Assembly (NCBI GenBank): GCA_015039315.1 | Contig: WIDE01000017.1 | Span: forward strand, 276,181-340,180 | Length of the DNA stretch: 64,000 nt | Reading direction: 5' to 3' | Source: Clavulina sp. PMI_390 | Taxonomy: Eukaryota; Basidiomycota; Agaricomycetes; Cantharellales; Hydnaceae | Shown: positions 45,104-57,673 of the stretch, one piece after another | Layout: every line of letters starts with the position of its first letter | Position numbering within the stretch: the first letter of the stretch is position 1 | Made by a program: the position numbers and the translations under genes | The notes under the pieces: generated by a model | The model's input: only the letters and a program-made list of their open reading frames with translations | What the model was told of the DNA's origin: nothing | The model's database searches: none

Positions 45104-48100
45104 ATGCCTCCAAAAGGGAAAGACGCGTCCGCGATGAAGCAAACGACTCTCAAAGGTTTCTTCTCCAAACCGCCAAATGGTGACGCACTATCGTCGTCGC
45201 CAGCTGCGGCGCCGAAGAAAGCAGCCGCCGCCGCGTCGGAGTCGTCCAAACCCGTCACGACCCCCAACCCAAAACGCGACGCGTCCGCGTCCAGTTCCGC
45301 GCACTCGAGTGCTTCGAAAACAGCTCTCTCGCAGTCTACCCAGGGCTCGTCCACGTCGACGAAAGCTCCCAAATCTTCGTCTCCAGTGACTCCTGCTCAG
45401 GCCAAACCTGCGAGCACATCATCGCCCATTGAGGTGGATTCTGAGGATGATGGTGTCCAGGTTGTCGTGTCAATGCCGGTATGAACTCCTATTGCCACTG
45501 TGCTTCGAGAGAGGCTGACTGAGATCAATTCGCGCGTAGCAAATGCAGAAGAAAAGGAAACTTGTTATTGACGACGATCCTTCCGACAACGAGGCTGCTG
45601 ATGAGGTGACACAGTCTGTCACCTCGTTTGCAAACAAGCTGGCTGGATTCAAACGCGGTCCGACGAATGGAACCAGTCAAAGTATGCCCACCTCACTATC
45701 AGATTCAATTGACCCCAATTTCCCTGACACCACTCTGTGCCTAATTCAACAGGGCCAGCAGCCAAGAAAGCACGCGCCTCAGTCCTCCTCTCTGATGATG
45801 ATGACGACGAAGTTATGATGTCCCGTTCGGAAGCTGAGAACTCCATTCACGCCACTCCCTCGACGCGCGCGTCCTCTGTCCTCAACAGCAGCACGACTGA
45901 CGACGACGCAGCCTCTCTCAAAACCCCTAGTCGTACCCCCGCAAAAGCTACCACTAGTAAAGGCAGTAAACTCAAGGAGCTTGCGGCAAAGCGGAAAGCG
46001 CGAGCTTCGGGTTCGAGTCGCGCGTCTTCTGCGGACGAAGATGACTACCAGGATGAGAGTGACGCTGAAGACGATGATGATGACAAGTTCATTGCTGATG
46101 AAGAAGAAGAGGACGACATACCTCGCCCCAAGGCGACCAAATCCAAAGCCAAGTCGAAACCCTCTGCTGCAGCGTCTTCGTCCTCGCGTCCTCCCGCCCA
46201 GACAGCTGGCTCGTCGAATAGTTTCCTTACTGCTGCCGAGCAACGTGCACAATCTAAGAAGGACGAGAAGAAGGCTGCGGAGTCAGTGTACTCCTTCCTT
46301 CAAGTTCGCAAGGACGTAAGTCTATTATTCTCTCCTCCAGGACAGGCTATGCTGATGTTGGCAACTGGTAGAAAAACGGTCACCTTCCTGATCACCCAGA
46401 GTTCGACCCCCGTACCCTATACATTCCTCGCAATGCCTGGGCAGGCTTCACTCCATTCGAGAAACAGGTGAGTGTATTGTGCATGGGCTTGAGTCTGTGT
46501 CCCTCTGACGTTCTGTCACAAATAGTTTTGGGAAATCAAACAGGACCATTACGATACTGTGTTATTCTTCCAGTACGTTGTGTTTCCTTTTCGCTTATCT
46601 TATCGCATACTGATATCCTCCTGAAGGAAAGGAAAATTCTTTGAGTACGTCTTAGGTTTTCTCAACTCCATTGAATGATGTTCCCATACAAAATTCTACC
46701 TAGGCTCTACGAAAACGATGCTGAAATAGGGCATACCCAGTTCGATCTGGTATGTAGCTCCTGAGCCTCTCGAACGCTGAATTATTCTAATTCCTCGATC
46801 GTGTAGAAACTCACGGACAGAGTCAAAATGAAAATGGTCGGTGTCCCTGAAGGCAGCTTCGACTTCTGGGCATCCAAGGTACAGTCGGCAATCACTCTTC
46901 GTCCTTGTAGTCCCATCGCTTAAGATGCATCGCCCCCACCAGTTTTTGGCTAAAGGGTACAAGGTTGGTAAAGTTGAACAGGCCGAAACACAGCTGGGTG
47001 CCGAAATGCGCGCTGCCAAGAGCGGCAAGGGCAACAAGGAGGATAAGATCGTTCGAAGGTACAGCACCAGGCTCAACATGTTCGCGACACCGGCCTGCCT
47101 ACTGATGATTTATTGCTTATTCGTTACCAGAGAGTTAGGGAAGATTTTGACCAATGGCACGCTTGTAGATGCTCACATGTTGCAAGACGAGCAAGCTGGT
47201 CATCTCGTCTCCATTCGGGTACGTGCATACTGTCAGACACGTGCTATGAACGGCGCATGAACCTCATACTTGTACTGCAGGAGGATCTTGATACCGAAAA
47301 CTCGTTTGGTCTCTGCATACTTGATGCTGCGACTGGCGAGTTCAACATTTCTACCTTTGTGGACGACGTTTGTGGAACGAGGCTTGAGACTATCATTCGT
47401 CAACTCAGACCGAAGGAGATCCTCTATACGAAGGTCAGTTCGAGCGCTTGATGTACGCTCCATAACCGTGTCTGATGCTTCGTGTACGCGTGTAGGGGAA
47501 TCTTTCCGTCCCGACCACCCGCCTCTTGAAATCTCTTCTCCCAGACTCTTGCATCTGGTCTCCTATGAGCAAGACCGAGGGGATGAATCAGGAAGACACT
47601 ATCGACGCGCTCAATGAGCTCTGGCCACGGGATGAGGCTGCCATGGAAGATGACACAACCCCCTCGTCCTCAATCCCTGAGGCTATTCGCTCTGTGATGG
47701 ATAATCGTGTCGCTATGGAGGCTTTGGGTGGAATGATGTGGTGCGTTCAGTTAAAAAGCATTATGTCAACAAGATGCCAACGGCTGCGTCCTTTATCAAT
47801 AGGTATCTGCGTACCCTTAATCTCGATAAGGACATGCTCACTATGAAGAATTTCTGCATCTATGACCCCATGCGGCAGGGGCGAGGCTTGATTCTCGATG
47901 GCCAGACCTTGTCCCACATCGAGGTGTGCATGGAAAATATGAAGCACCTCAAAATACTAATGGTCGTCTTCAGGTACTCCGTAATAGTGAAGGAACTGAG
48001 GAGGGTACCCTGCTCAAGCTCCTCAATAGCTGCATCACTCCATTTGGTAAGCATTGATCTCCCATTCTCTCTTCCTATACGCTCACCCTCCCCCCATAGG

Positions 48101-50453
48101 AAAACGACTCTTCAGATTATGGTTATGTATGCCACTGCGTGATGCCAAGGCTATTAACGAGAGGTACGAATCGATCCCTTGTGCTATCACTCCTACTAAC
48201 TCTCTCTCGGTCAGATTGGATGCAGTGGATGACCTGATGGATAACCCTACCTTCGAGGATGATTTCACCAGCCTGGCAAAAGGAATACCTGATCTGGAGC
48301 GTTTGGTGTCGCGTATCCATGCCGGATCTTGCAAACCAAAGGACTTCCTCAAGGTCTTACGCGTGAGTGGCACACTCTCGTGCTTCCCTAGGCCATGCTA
48401 ATGACTACGTTATCACAGTGCTTCAGCTCTCTCAGCGAGGGGTTGGCTTCGCTGGGCGAGACTTCCAACAAATTCAAGTCTCGTTCCGTATCTGGGCTGC
48501 TGCGTGCTGCTCCTGATCTTGGGCCTTACGTGGAGAACATCGAGAGCTTGTTCGAGACCCCAGATGATGGTATGCCCCTCGTGCATTCATCTTCAGTAAA
48601 TTGCGCTAATGAATCTATAGACGCTGATGTTTTGGTTCCTGAGCCCGGAAAGCATGACGAGTACGATGAAATCCTAGCTGAGATTGCCGACATCGAAAAG
48701 CGTCTGAACAAGGAACTAGTGAAGCTACAAGAACGTTATGATGAGTGAGCAGCATTTTCATACACGTTGGCAGTCTCCTGAGCTCTCAAACCCCTGTAGT
48801 TCATTGGTCTATTGGCATTCCTCTATTGGCACCAAGGTCTGCCCCCATCTCTGTTCGTTAGCGTAGCCAATGACTAACCTTGGACTTGACACTGCTGGCA
48901 ACGCCTTAGGACGTTTACCTCGTCGAAGCTCCCAGCTCGTTCAAACCACCCAAAGACTGGAACAAGAATGCTGGCTCCAAGGTAAAGGCATTGATTTTGG
49001 CAAGTGTTATTATGACACTCATTCTCTCTCCAGAATAAAACCAAATGGATTGTCCCTGCCATTCAGCCACTTGTTCGTCAATTCAAGGAGGCTCAGGAAA
49101 CAAAAAAGGGTATCATCAAAGATTTCAAGCTGACGGTCTATGCCGCCTTCGACGCCGACCGATCCGTATGGCTCCAGGCTGTGAAGGTGTTCTCTGAGCT
49201 CGATTGTCTCTTCTCGCTGGCAAAATCCTCATCGTCACTTGGGCAACCCTCATGTCGCCCAGAGTTTGTGGAAAGCGATGAGGCCTTTGTGGAGTTCACG
49301 GAGCTGAGACATCCTAGCATGTCTCTACGCGACACATTCATTCCGAACGATGTCAAGCTCGGTGGCGCATCGGAGCGTGTCGTTTTGCTTACTGGGCCTA
49401 ACATGGGTGGAAAATCTACCGCCATGCGTATGACAGCTTCTGGCGTGGTGAGTGGGAATCATTGGCTGAGAATTAGAAGAGCCTTATTCATATTCTATCA
49501 ACTTCACAGATTATGGCTCAGCTGGGCATGTATGTTCCAGCCCGCAAAGCCAAGTACGGATTTGTTCTTCATCATCTTACCCCATTCCTTGCTGATTGAT
49601 GGCCTCGAAATGTAGGCTCGCTCCTGTCGATGCCATCCTCACCCGAATGGGAGCATATGACAACATGTTCAGCAATGCGTCAACGTTCAAGGTGGAAATG
49701 GACGAATGGTAAGTTTCCTTCCTGAATCCAGTATCCAATAGACCGCTTATCGTGAATACTATATTTGAAGCTGTAAGATTCTCCGAGAAGCCACGCCTAA
49801 ATCTCTTGTGATACTCGACGAGCTGGGTCGCGGCACTTCTACCTACGTATGTCTTGTCCGTTTACGCTCTTATAATTTTAAATCTGATGATTCATTCCTG
49901 AACAGGATGGGATGGCAATCGCGGGCGCCGTGCTCCACCAGCTAGCAACCCATACTCTTGCACTCTGCTGCTTTGCTACGCATTACTCATCCCTGACAGA
50001 CGATTATTCGTATCACCCTAACATCCGAAATATGCATATGGGCACGATGATGGACGAAGAAGAGCGCAAAGTGAGCACTGAGATAGCCCCTCAGTTCGCC
50101 AATGCCACGATTCTAACCACCTCTGGTCACAGCTTATTTTCACATATAAGCTTACTAAAGGGGCTGCAGAGTCCTCTTTCGGAACCCATGTCGCGAGCCT
50201 TGCGGGCGTCTCTGAAGACGTTGTCAAGCGAGCAGAACAAATCTCCACTGACTTTGCCAAGCAGTTCCGCACTCGTCTGGAGGCCAAACGCTCGGCATCA
50301 TCCAAGCTTCCCCTAGTCACTCAAGCGGACTTCGCGTTCCTCGCTAAGACGGCTGCATCAAACCAGGCAACTGCTGATAATCAAAACCTCATGCGCGTCT
50401 TGAGCGTGCTATCCAGAACCACCCAGTCTGCACTGGCTTCTGCATCGGCATAA
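45104..50453 (+). CDS. MSH6: DNA mismatch repair protein MSH6
   Basis: Twenty-six exons from 45104-45478 to 50133-50453 give about 1287 residues. The N-terminus carries a PCNA-binding PIP box, QTTLKGFF, then a long disordered, acidic and basic region. The mismatch-binding domain has the Phe-x-Glu wedge motif in GKFFELYENDAEIGH. Lever and clamp regions follow (GYKVGKVEQAETQLG, TLEG-type core). The ATPase has Walker A TGPNMGGKSTAMR, then FSNASTFKVEMDE, the Walker B/signature DELGRGTSTYDGMAIAGAVL and FATHYSSLTDDY. With MSH2 it forms MutS-alpha, which finds base mismatches and small loops. The acceptor of intron 1 is ambiguous by 9 bases (45540 or 45549), adding or dropping three residues. Exon 6 (46627-46644) is an 18-base microexon. 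Confidence 0.96.
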
Positions 50454-50657
50454 TTCGTTAATATTGCTGTTCTGACTCTGCTTTCATCTTGACCACACTT
50501 GCACGTACGCGAGCTATCGAATCACATGTATAATAATTGCTATTCATTTATCTTGCTATCGCATCAGCTGGCCCACTTTGGTGGATCCTGCCTCAGTTTG
50601 TTTGGTTGTGTTGACGTGACCTATTGCACCCGCTATACGCCTTTGAGATCAACACAA

Positions 50658-52149
50658 ATGCAATGGAGATCTCTCACAAATAGCACTCGCTTTCACATAA
50701 GAGCCTTTTCTACGACTTCTCGGGCCAGTTCACGCTTGAATGTAGTCTTCTTAGGACGTGAAGCCTTCTCCTGCGACACCCTCACAATCCTTCACAACGC
50801 TCCCGGCACGTTTCTTGAATAGCTATAAGGTCCAACCCCGCATATCTTACTAGATACTATCTTAGATGTCTGGAAATCCCTATACATCGTCACTACGCCA
50901 GACCAATGGGTCGGCAGAAGAAAGAAAGACCTCTCTATCTGTGAGTGGATATTCCAAGAGATCATATAATGCGGATGTCTGACGAGAGTGTCTCAACACA
51001 GCACCATTGAAGTCACTTGCTCAATCCCTGAACATCCCTGTCATTGAGCTTCCCGCTCAAGACGACGATCCAACACATTGGATAGTACGTTCCAGTCGTT
51101 GTCATCTACCCTTGCAGCACAGACGAACCGACCATATGACTTGCCATCATTCAGCCCAGCACATTCGAACCGAACTCACCCGAAAATGCAATAATTACTG
51201 CATCCTTCGGGCGTGCTGTACCTACCTCTGTCCTGGAGCAGTTCCAACCATCCCTTCGTCTGAATGTTCATCCTTCACTGTTGCCGAAATACCGAGGAGC
51301 CGCACCAATACAGCGAATGATTATGGAGGGCGCTACCACTGCGGGAGTAAGCATTCTCCAGATGGAAGATGTCATGACCAATGGGTTCGACTCTGGCCCG
51401 TTGTGGGATCAGCGAGAAGTAGTGAGCTAGACGCGCTTCTAAGCATCAATAATCTACGACTTACCCTGCTTTATTGTGGTAGGCAATTCCCCCAAGGCTA
51501 ACTTATCATGAACTGGAAAACATCCTTGCTCGTGAAGGGGGACATCTACTCGTAGACTTTCTTCGGCGACGAGCAAATGGAGAGGCAAGTATATAACGAC
51601 CAGCGAAACTCCACTCTAATAGACAGAAACTCATAACATCGTGCTCTCGAATCAGGTAATCCCCAGGCAACAGGACCACTCACAAGCGACCAAAGCTCGT
51701 ACTATTAATGATGACACAGCAACGGTCAAGTGGCAGCTCTGGGATGCCTACAAAATTGAGCGATATCACCGTGCATTTGGGCACAAGGTACGCCTGAACT
51801 ATTATTTGCATATCGTAACTACCGCTTTATGAAGGATCTTTCTTCTTAGCATGCTTTGCATGGCACAATCGATCATGGACCTCGAGTCCGATTCCTCCAG
51901 CTCGACCTCACCCCTGCCTCTGCCACTACGTCGCGACTTAAAGCGCCGGGCGACGCCACCTATGATCCTCATCTGCGCGCCGTGGTAGTACGGTGTGCAA
52001 ACGATTCCTTCCTTGCCGTGACGAAAGTGCAAACTGAGGGGAAGAAGGAAACCGTTGTGCGTGACTATTGGAATGGTGTTCGTCCAAGTGAGGGAAAGGC
52101 ACGGGTGGCACAGTACGACATTGTATCAACTGCTAACAATAAGCTCTGA
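50658..52149 (+). CDS. FMT1: Mitochondrial methionyl-tRNA formyltransferase
   Basis: Exons 50658-50805, 50866-50940, 51002-51084, 51155-51421, 51483-51584, 51656-51787 and 51850-52149 give 368 residues. The Arg/Ser/Thr-rich leader (RFHIRAFSTTSRASSR) is a mitochondrial presequence. The N-terminal formyltransferase domain has VVFLGREAFSCDTL, VTTPDQWVGR, FGRAVP, and the catalytic NVHPSLLPKYRGAAPIQR with the downstream FDSGPLW that carries the conserved Asp. The C-terminal OB-like part has VKWQLWDAYKIERYHRAFGHK. It formylates initiator Met-tRNA for mitochondrial translation. Two introns need GC donors (at 50806, CCCG|GCACGT, and at 51585, GAG|GCAAGT); GT alternatives break the frame. The 3' end converges on the NmrA array with 189 bases between. 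Confidence 0.88.
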
Positions 52150-52338
52150 ATACAACGTCTCAATCATGATAGTGATTGTTCCTTCACCCTTTCATCAGTT
52201 TCTCACGAGGACAGGGAAAGGATTCATTTTTGAGATATATTCAGCCGTTACGAGACTCTGTGGTATGTACTGTACAAGGGGACTGTCCGAGATATCATGA
52301 ATCCTGGGTAAGTGGACATGTGAACCCTCAGAGTGGTT

Positions 52339-53657
52339 TTACTGGCTTTTCTTGGCATCCAATGTTGACAAGCTAACCCGAATAAGACCAGCGCCATCCT
52401 CCCTATTCTTTAGCAACTGGTGGTCCTTGGGACCCATCATATAATTGGTGTCACGCATCCACTGCTCGACAGTCAATGTCGTTGGGTGTACGCTCCTGAT
52501 CCACTCAAGATCGCGCTGTACGACGTTGTCACGCCAGATAGCCCACCACCCTCGGAACGACTCCTCCCAAGACATGCCGCCGCTCGCGATAGGCACTGCG
52601 CGACCTATCGGGAGTTCTTTGCCATTGAACAACGAAAAGTAGTCGTCCATCGACAGGAGGCGGTATGTCGCGGGCTTGCCAGTCACTTTAGTGAACGTCT
52701 CAGCGAGCTCCTTCATTGTGGGCATGTCGGAAGTGAGCCGCAACTCACGCCCCGCCGTCAGTTCGGGGTTATCGAAGCAGTAACGGCCCCACCAGCCCAT
52801 GTCGGCTTGCGCGATAAGTGGAAGCTTGCTGTCTTCGTTCATGGGGCCAAAAAAGACGTGTGTGCCGTCAGGAAGCACCTCAGGAGCAAAGTAGAAGGAA
52901 AGCCTAGGGGATAATAAAGCCGTTAGTAGCCCATCTGATGCCAGATAAATGAAACGCACATTTCCATGTAAGAGTTGATTGTATAGTTGGTCCACAGGGT
53001 ACCTTCACCGTCAATAGGATTGGGCTGAGTTGCCAGGAAAGCGCCGAATCGACCCTTCCCAACATGATTCTGAGAGCCGTAGATTCGGTTGTATCCCTAG
53101 TATCCGGTCATGAATAAGATGACAGCATCGACTAAGTGACTAGACATCTAGCATACCATAAGCTGCACGGCATAGTCTTGGTTGGACCAGACGAAGTGGC
53201 GAATCTTGTGCCAATTAGCTAGCTCCCACTAATTATTGTCGAGATATTAGGACAATATCGGAATATGTAGATCTCAGTAACCGGAAAAGGCTCACAATAT
53301 TGAAGGCGGCTGTGGTTTCAGCAGCAGCACCAACAGTAAACGTATCTGTGTTGACAAAGGCGCCATAGGCACCCTCAAACAGCTTCCCCACCGCGTCGTA
53401 GTCCAGGAAGGAACCTAGGCTGCCTTGTTCAGCAATCGCCCTTAAGGTCCCCAGTGAAGGAAGCGCTCACCTTTTACTAACTCAGCACCGAGCTCCTCAA
53501 GTTCCTTGGCGCGGCGATGCGTAAGATCGCGGGTGAGGACACGAACTTTCCAAGGCGAAGGAGACCCATTGGCACCTGGGCCGAGAAGCGCCTTGACGAC
53601 TGAAGAGCCTTGGGCACCAGTGCCACCGATGACGGCAATAGTTCTCTGCTCAGACAT
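52339..53657 (-). CDS. NmrA-like NAD(P)-binding Rossmann protein, array copy A
   Basis: Exons in transcript order: 53471-53657, 53296-53414, 53157-53228, 52960-53096 and 52339-52903, giving 359 residues. It starts MSEQRTIAVIGGTGAQGSSV, with the GGTGAQG dinucleotide loop of NmrA/HSCARG and atypical short-chain reductases. Further shared blocks are RVLTRDLTH, DYDAVGKLFEGAYGAFVNTD, HFVWSNQDYAV, GSQNHVGKGRFGAFL and FAPEVLPDGTHVFFGPMNEDS. Members of this superfamily act as redox sensors or as reductases of small molecules; neither role can be chosen here. No membrane segment or signal peptide. It is closest to copy B, with which it shares intron positions and upstream DNA. Confidence 0.88.
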
Positions 53658-54893
53658 TGTAAGAATGAATTGAAGTGAGGTATGGAAAGTCGAGGAAGAA
53701 GATGAGGGGGAGGAGACTGCGTAGTTCTCCGACGAGAACGATTCTACGACTACTTATGCATTTTTGGATGGTCATGTCTTAGTTGTTCGGCGTTGTGTAA
53801 TGGCGATGTTGGTTGGTTCACACCGATCGCTCAGTCCAAGATGACCATCCTGGGAAAGGGGGCAAATCACCTGCCGATCTTAATATCGATCGCAATGCCG
53901 AGAAGGCGGGAGGTTCTCAGTGTGCGGTAAAGAGACAGAGGCACGACAAATTGCATATTTGCGTGGCCCCTGCAGAGGTCATAGTGTCACTTCTGGCTTC
54001 GTAGGGAGTGAGTGAGGAAGCATCATATAATATTGCAAGGGGTTCGTACACGAGGCAGGTAATAGAACGAGGGAAGGATTAGGAAGAGTTTGGAGGACAA
54101 AGCTCGGGGAGCTTAGTGTGGCTACCGGCAATACCGGGTTCCTCGTGGCCTGACCCCTTGATTGCGATCGAGCAAGCGGCTGCACTTCAGGGTCTCGGAC
54201 CCTCGACGTCATGCGCTCGCCACGCAGGGCGAGATGAGTTGTTGTGAGCCAATTTTTATGCTACTAATTGACAGTGGTCGTGTCTTCGCCCCCATGTCGT
54301 TAGGTTATTCTCATTCTCTAGTATCAGCTCGATCTATGCTGACTTCTAGAGAGAAGCAGCAGAGAATATTATGAGTAAGCATCGCACACGCCTGAGAACC
54401 GAACCGAAGACTTCAATCTCAATGCTCGAAATTGATAATCCCGGATTACTGGTGCTGTCGGCTACAGGACTGGCTGCAGCCAGGCCAACCAGCAGTATAC
54501 TTGGATCTATGGATTCTTTGATTGTCCCCAAGGGATTTTTCATTCGCTGCACCAGGGTCAGTCCCGATCGCAGTGCATAGATTCTCAACTTTGCCCACAA
54601 AATGAGAATTTGCGCGAACGGTTTAATTGTTCCATTTGTATGAGCGCGTCTAGTACCACCAAATCTTCACTGGAGGCATGATTCGCTATTTCGCCCTGGC
54701 CTACATCTTGACCCATTTGCGCGTCACTTGTCAGACCAAATGAAAATGGAGAGAAAATGCAATGACGAGTCATCCTCCGATGGGAGTTTCCCATTACACA
54801 ACGTTGTGGTATATACTATATACAACAGCCATCAGCGGCATCCCAGTCGTAGCCTGTGTCTGTTGGCACTGTTACATTTCTGCATTGGTACTT
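53658..54893. other. Intergenic region between NmrA copies A and B
   Basis: Promoter of copy A and 3' region of copy B. Most of it is a diverged duplicate of the region upstream of copy B. No gene seen. Confidence 0.6.
53823..54644. repeat. Duplicated upstream segment, copy A side
   Basis: Collinear with 56368-57144. Shared landmarks in the same order include GGAAAGGGGGC, GAGCAAGCGGCTGCACTTCA, a GATGAG-TTTTGAGCC block, TTGGATCTAT, TTGATTGTCC and TTCCATTT. Similarity is patchy, with small insertions and deletions. Confidence 0.75.
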
Positions 54894-56206
54894 CTAGGCA
54901 TCAAGGGTCGATAGCCTAGCTCGAGTAAGATTGGCGCCATCCTCCCTGTTCTTCAGTAGCTGCTCTGGTCTGGGAACCATCATATACTTCGTATCGCGCA
55001 TCCACTGCTCAACAGTCAATGATGTTGGGTGTACACTCCTGATCCACTCGAGGTCGCGCTGTGGGACATTGTCACGCCAAATAGCCCACCATCCTCGGAA
55101 CGCCTCCTCCCACGACATACCACCGTCCTTGATGGGCACACCACGAGCGAGGGGGAGGTCTTTGCCGTTCCACAGCGAGAAGTACTGGTCCATAGTTAGG
55201 AGGCGGTACGTCGCAGGCTTCCCAGTTACTTTTGTGAAAGTCTCCGCCAGGTCTTTCATCGTGGGCATATCGGACGTGAGTCGCAGCTCGCGGCCTGTGG
55301 TGAGTGTGGGATTGTCGAAGCAGTACCTACCCCACCAGCCCATGTCGGCCTGAGCGATGAGTGGGAGTTTGCTGTCCTCGTTCATTGGACCGAAGAAGAC
55401 ATGTGTGCCGTCAGGTTGCACCTCAGGAGCGAACAAGAATGACAATCTAGAAAGAATTAACCGTAAGTGACTAACCCGTCCCAGGATAACTTCTGCCATG
55501 CGTACTGTTCCATGTACGAGTTTATAGTATAATTGGTCCAAAGGGTGCCTTCACCATCAATAGGATTTGGTTGAGCTGCCAGGAAGGCGCCAAATCGGCC
55601 TTTCCCGACGTGATTTTGGGAGCTGTACGTCCGATTATATCCCTGGTAGTCGACGATGGATGAGATACTCTAACAACCAAGCTTCCATAAACGTTTCACT
55701 TACCATGAGCTTTACAGCATAGTCTTGGTTTGACCAAACGAAGTGGCGAACTTTGTGCCAGTTGGCCAACTCCCACTAGTTGGGGAAGACATATCAGCAT
55801 AGAGCCGGATAAGGCCAATGACCGGGACCGGCTTACGATATTGAAAGCAGCAGTGGTCTCAGCGGCAGCGCCAACAGTGAATGTATCCGTGTTGACAAAT
55901 GCCCCGTAGGCACCTTCAAACAAATTCCCGACAACGTCGTAATCCATGAAAGAACCTAGAGCAAAATTGTTCACCGTTCATGCACGAAAGTGTCAGGCGA
56001 GGAAGGATAGAGAGCTTACCTTTGACTAACTGCGCGCCGAGCTCCTCGAGTTCCTTCGCGCGGTGATGTGTAAGGTCACGAGTGAGGACACGAACTTTCC
56101 AAGGAGAAGGAGAGCCATTAGCACCAGGGGCAAGGAGTGCCTTGACGACTGAAGAGCCCTGGGCACCAGTGCCACCGATGACAGCAACAATTCTTGGCTC
56201 AGACAT
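54894..56206 (-). CDS. NmrA-like NAD(P)-binding Rossmann protein, array copy B
   Basis: Exons in transcript order: 56020-56206, 55837-55955, 55704-55775, 55506-55642 and 54894-55446, giving 355 residues. It begins MSEPRIVAVIGGTGAQGSSV and follows copy A almost block for block (WELANWHKVRHFVWSNQDY, FFGPMNEDSKLPLIAQADM, TFTKVTGKPATYRLLTMD). All splice sites and the dinucleotide loop are intact, so it should be functional. The C-terminus is four residues shorter than in copy A. Function is as uncertain as for copy A. Confidence 0.88.
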
Positions 56207-57673
56207 TTTAGAAATCCAATACGTTGAAGGGCGGAAGATTGAAGAGTAACGAAGAGGGGGAGAAAGTCACGGAGTACTTCGAATGGGTCGATCCAAGTAT
56301 TTGAGCGTTTTCAGAAGACTAATCCTCCGATCGTCGGCATTTGTTCAATAGTAACTTTGCCTGGTTCGCCAATCGCTCAACTCCAAGGTCGCCATCTTAG
56401 GAAAGGGGGCGAATCAGCCTGCCAATCTCAATACCGATAATGATGCCGTTATGGAGCAAGATTCTCATAGCGCATTGTCGCGAGAAGCACCATGGATAAC
56501 ACGCGTAGTCTGGGGTAGTGTCATCGGGGAGTGAGAAACCGCTGAGGAGTACGCCAGGGTTTCGCACATGAGATAACAGTAGAAAGATGGAAGAATCAGA
56601 GCCAATGTGATGGTAGGGCAAGGATTAATGCGATTGCCGACGTTGTCGGCTTGCTTGGGTGATAGCATAACGGCCATTTGATTGCGAGCAAGCGGCTGCA
56701 CTTCAGGGGTCTCGGTCCCCTTCGATGCCATGCGCCTGCAGCCTAGGGCTAAGATGAGCTATTTTGAGCCGTTTTGTGCCGTTACCCCATGTTGTTCGTA
56801 CCCCCCACTCAACATCACTGATGGGCTACTGCAAACGGGAGGATTGGGGAGCGGCATCAGAAAGCGCGGTGAGTAAGCAATCTTCACGCTTGACAACCAT
56901 TCCGAAGACCGTGCGTCGAATGTTCTAAATTGAAGATCCCGAATTACTGGCGCCAACCGGCTACAGCTATTACCTGCAACCTGCGAGTGGCCAATCAGTA
57001 TGTTTGGATCTATTGAGCCTTGATTGTCCACAGGGATTTCCCTTATTGTGCAGAGGGGCAATTCCGATCGCAGCGCATAGGCACCCCAGTTCGCTTTCAA
57101 GATCAGAATAGATGTCTTCGAGGCTGTGGTTCCATTTATGTGAGTTTCTCGATGTGCCCTCAGTGAAGCAACGTATTGGCAACCTCCAGAAACGGAAAAG
57201 GTACGCGACGCAAATGGCACTGGGGATATGAATGAACTTCGTGCTCATTATTAATGGACGATCGACAGTGATTGCTCGGTTATCATCGGATCGGCTTAAT
57301 ACTTCACCACTGCTTGTAGACGGTGCCGCGCGCTGTTCAGGCACTCCGATGATATGAACTAAGCGCTCTCGTCCTCTGGCGTTCCCAAGCTTCAGTGATT
57401 GAATCGACGCCTATGTCTAACCCTTCTTGAGAGTTATCCGCGCCATTCCACTGCGACTTCGACCAAAATATCAACGCATACGGCTCTGGCTACTGCAGCA
57501 CGCACACAGACTGATCAAAACTCGGACGGGGGTCAAGACTAGAAAATATTTCCAGGTCAGAATATCAATCGAGGGCGAAGACAAATCATTTCAGCTACAC
57601 TATACTAAGAATATCATACACAAAGACACATGAAAGCCCAGAAAGTCGAAAAACGGAGATTACTAATTCATGT
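56207..57673. other. Intergenic region between NmrA copies B and C
   Basis: Contains the second copy of the duplicated upstream segment, then unrelated DNA up to the 3' end of copy C. No gene seen. Confidence 0.6.
56368..57144. repeat. Duplicated upstream segment, copy B side
   Basis: Collinear partner of 53823-54644, at the same distance upstream of the B start codon as that segment is of A. So gene and promoter were duplicated as one unit of roughly 2.5 kb. Confidence 0.75.

Noticed and set aside
50658..52149. Formyltransferase gene looked frameshifted and possibly a pseudogene
   Set aside because: Two GC-AG introns restore a complete 368-residue frame with all catalytic motifs.
54161..54250. 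Possible second tRNA or structured RNA in a hairpin-rich block between NmrA copies A and B
   Set aside because: It does not fold into a tRNA cloverleaf and is part of the duplicated upstream segment.
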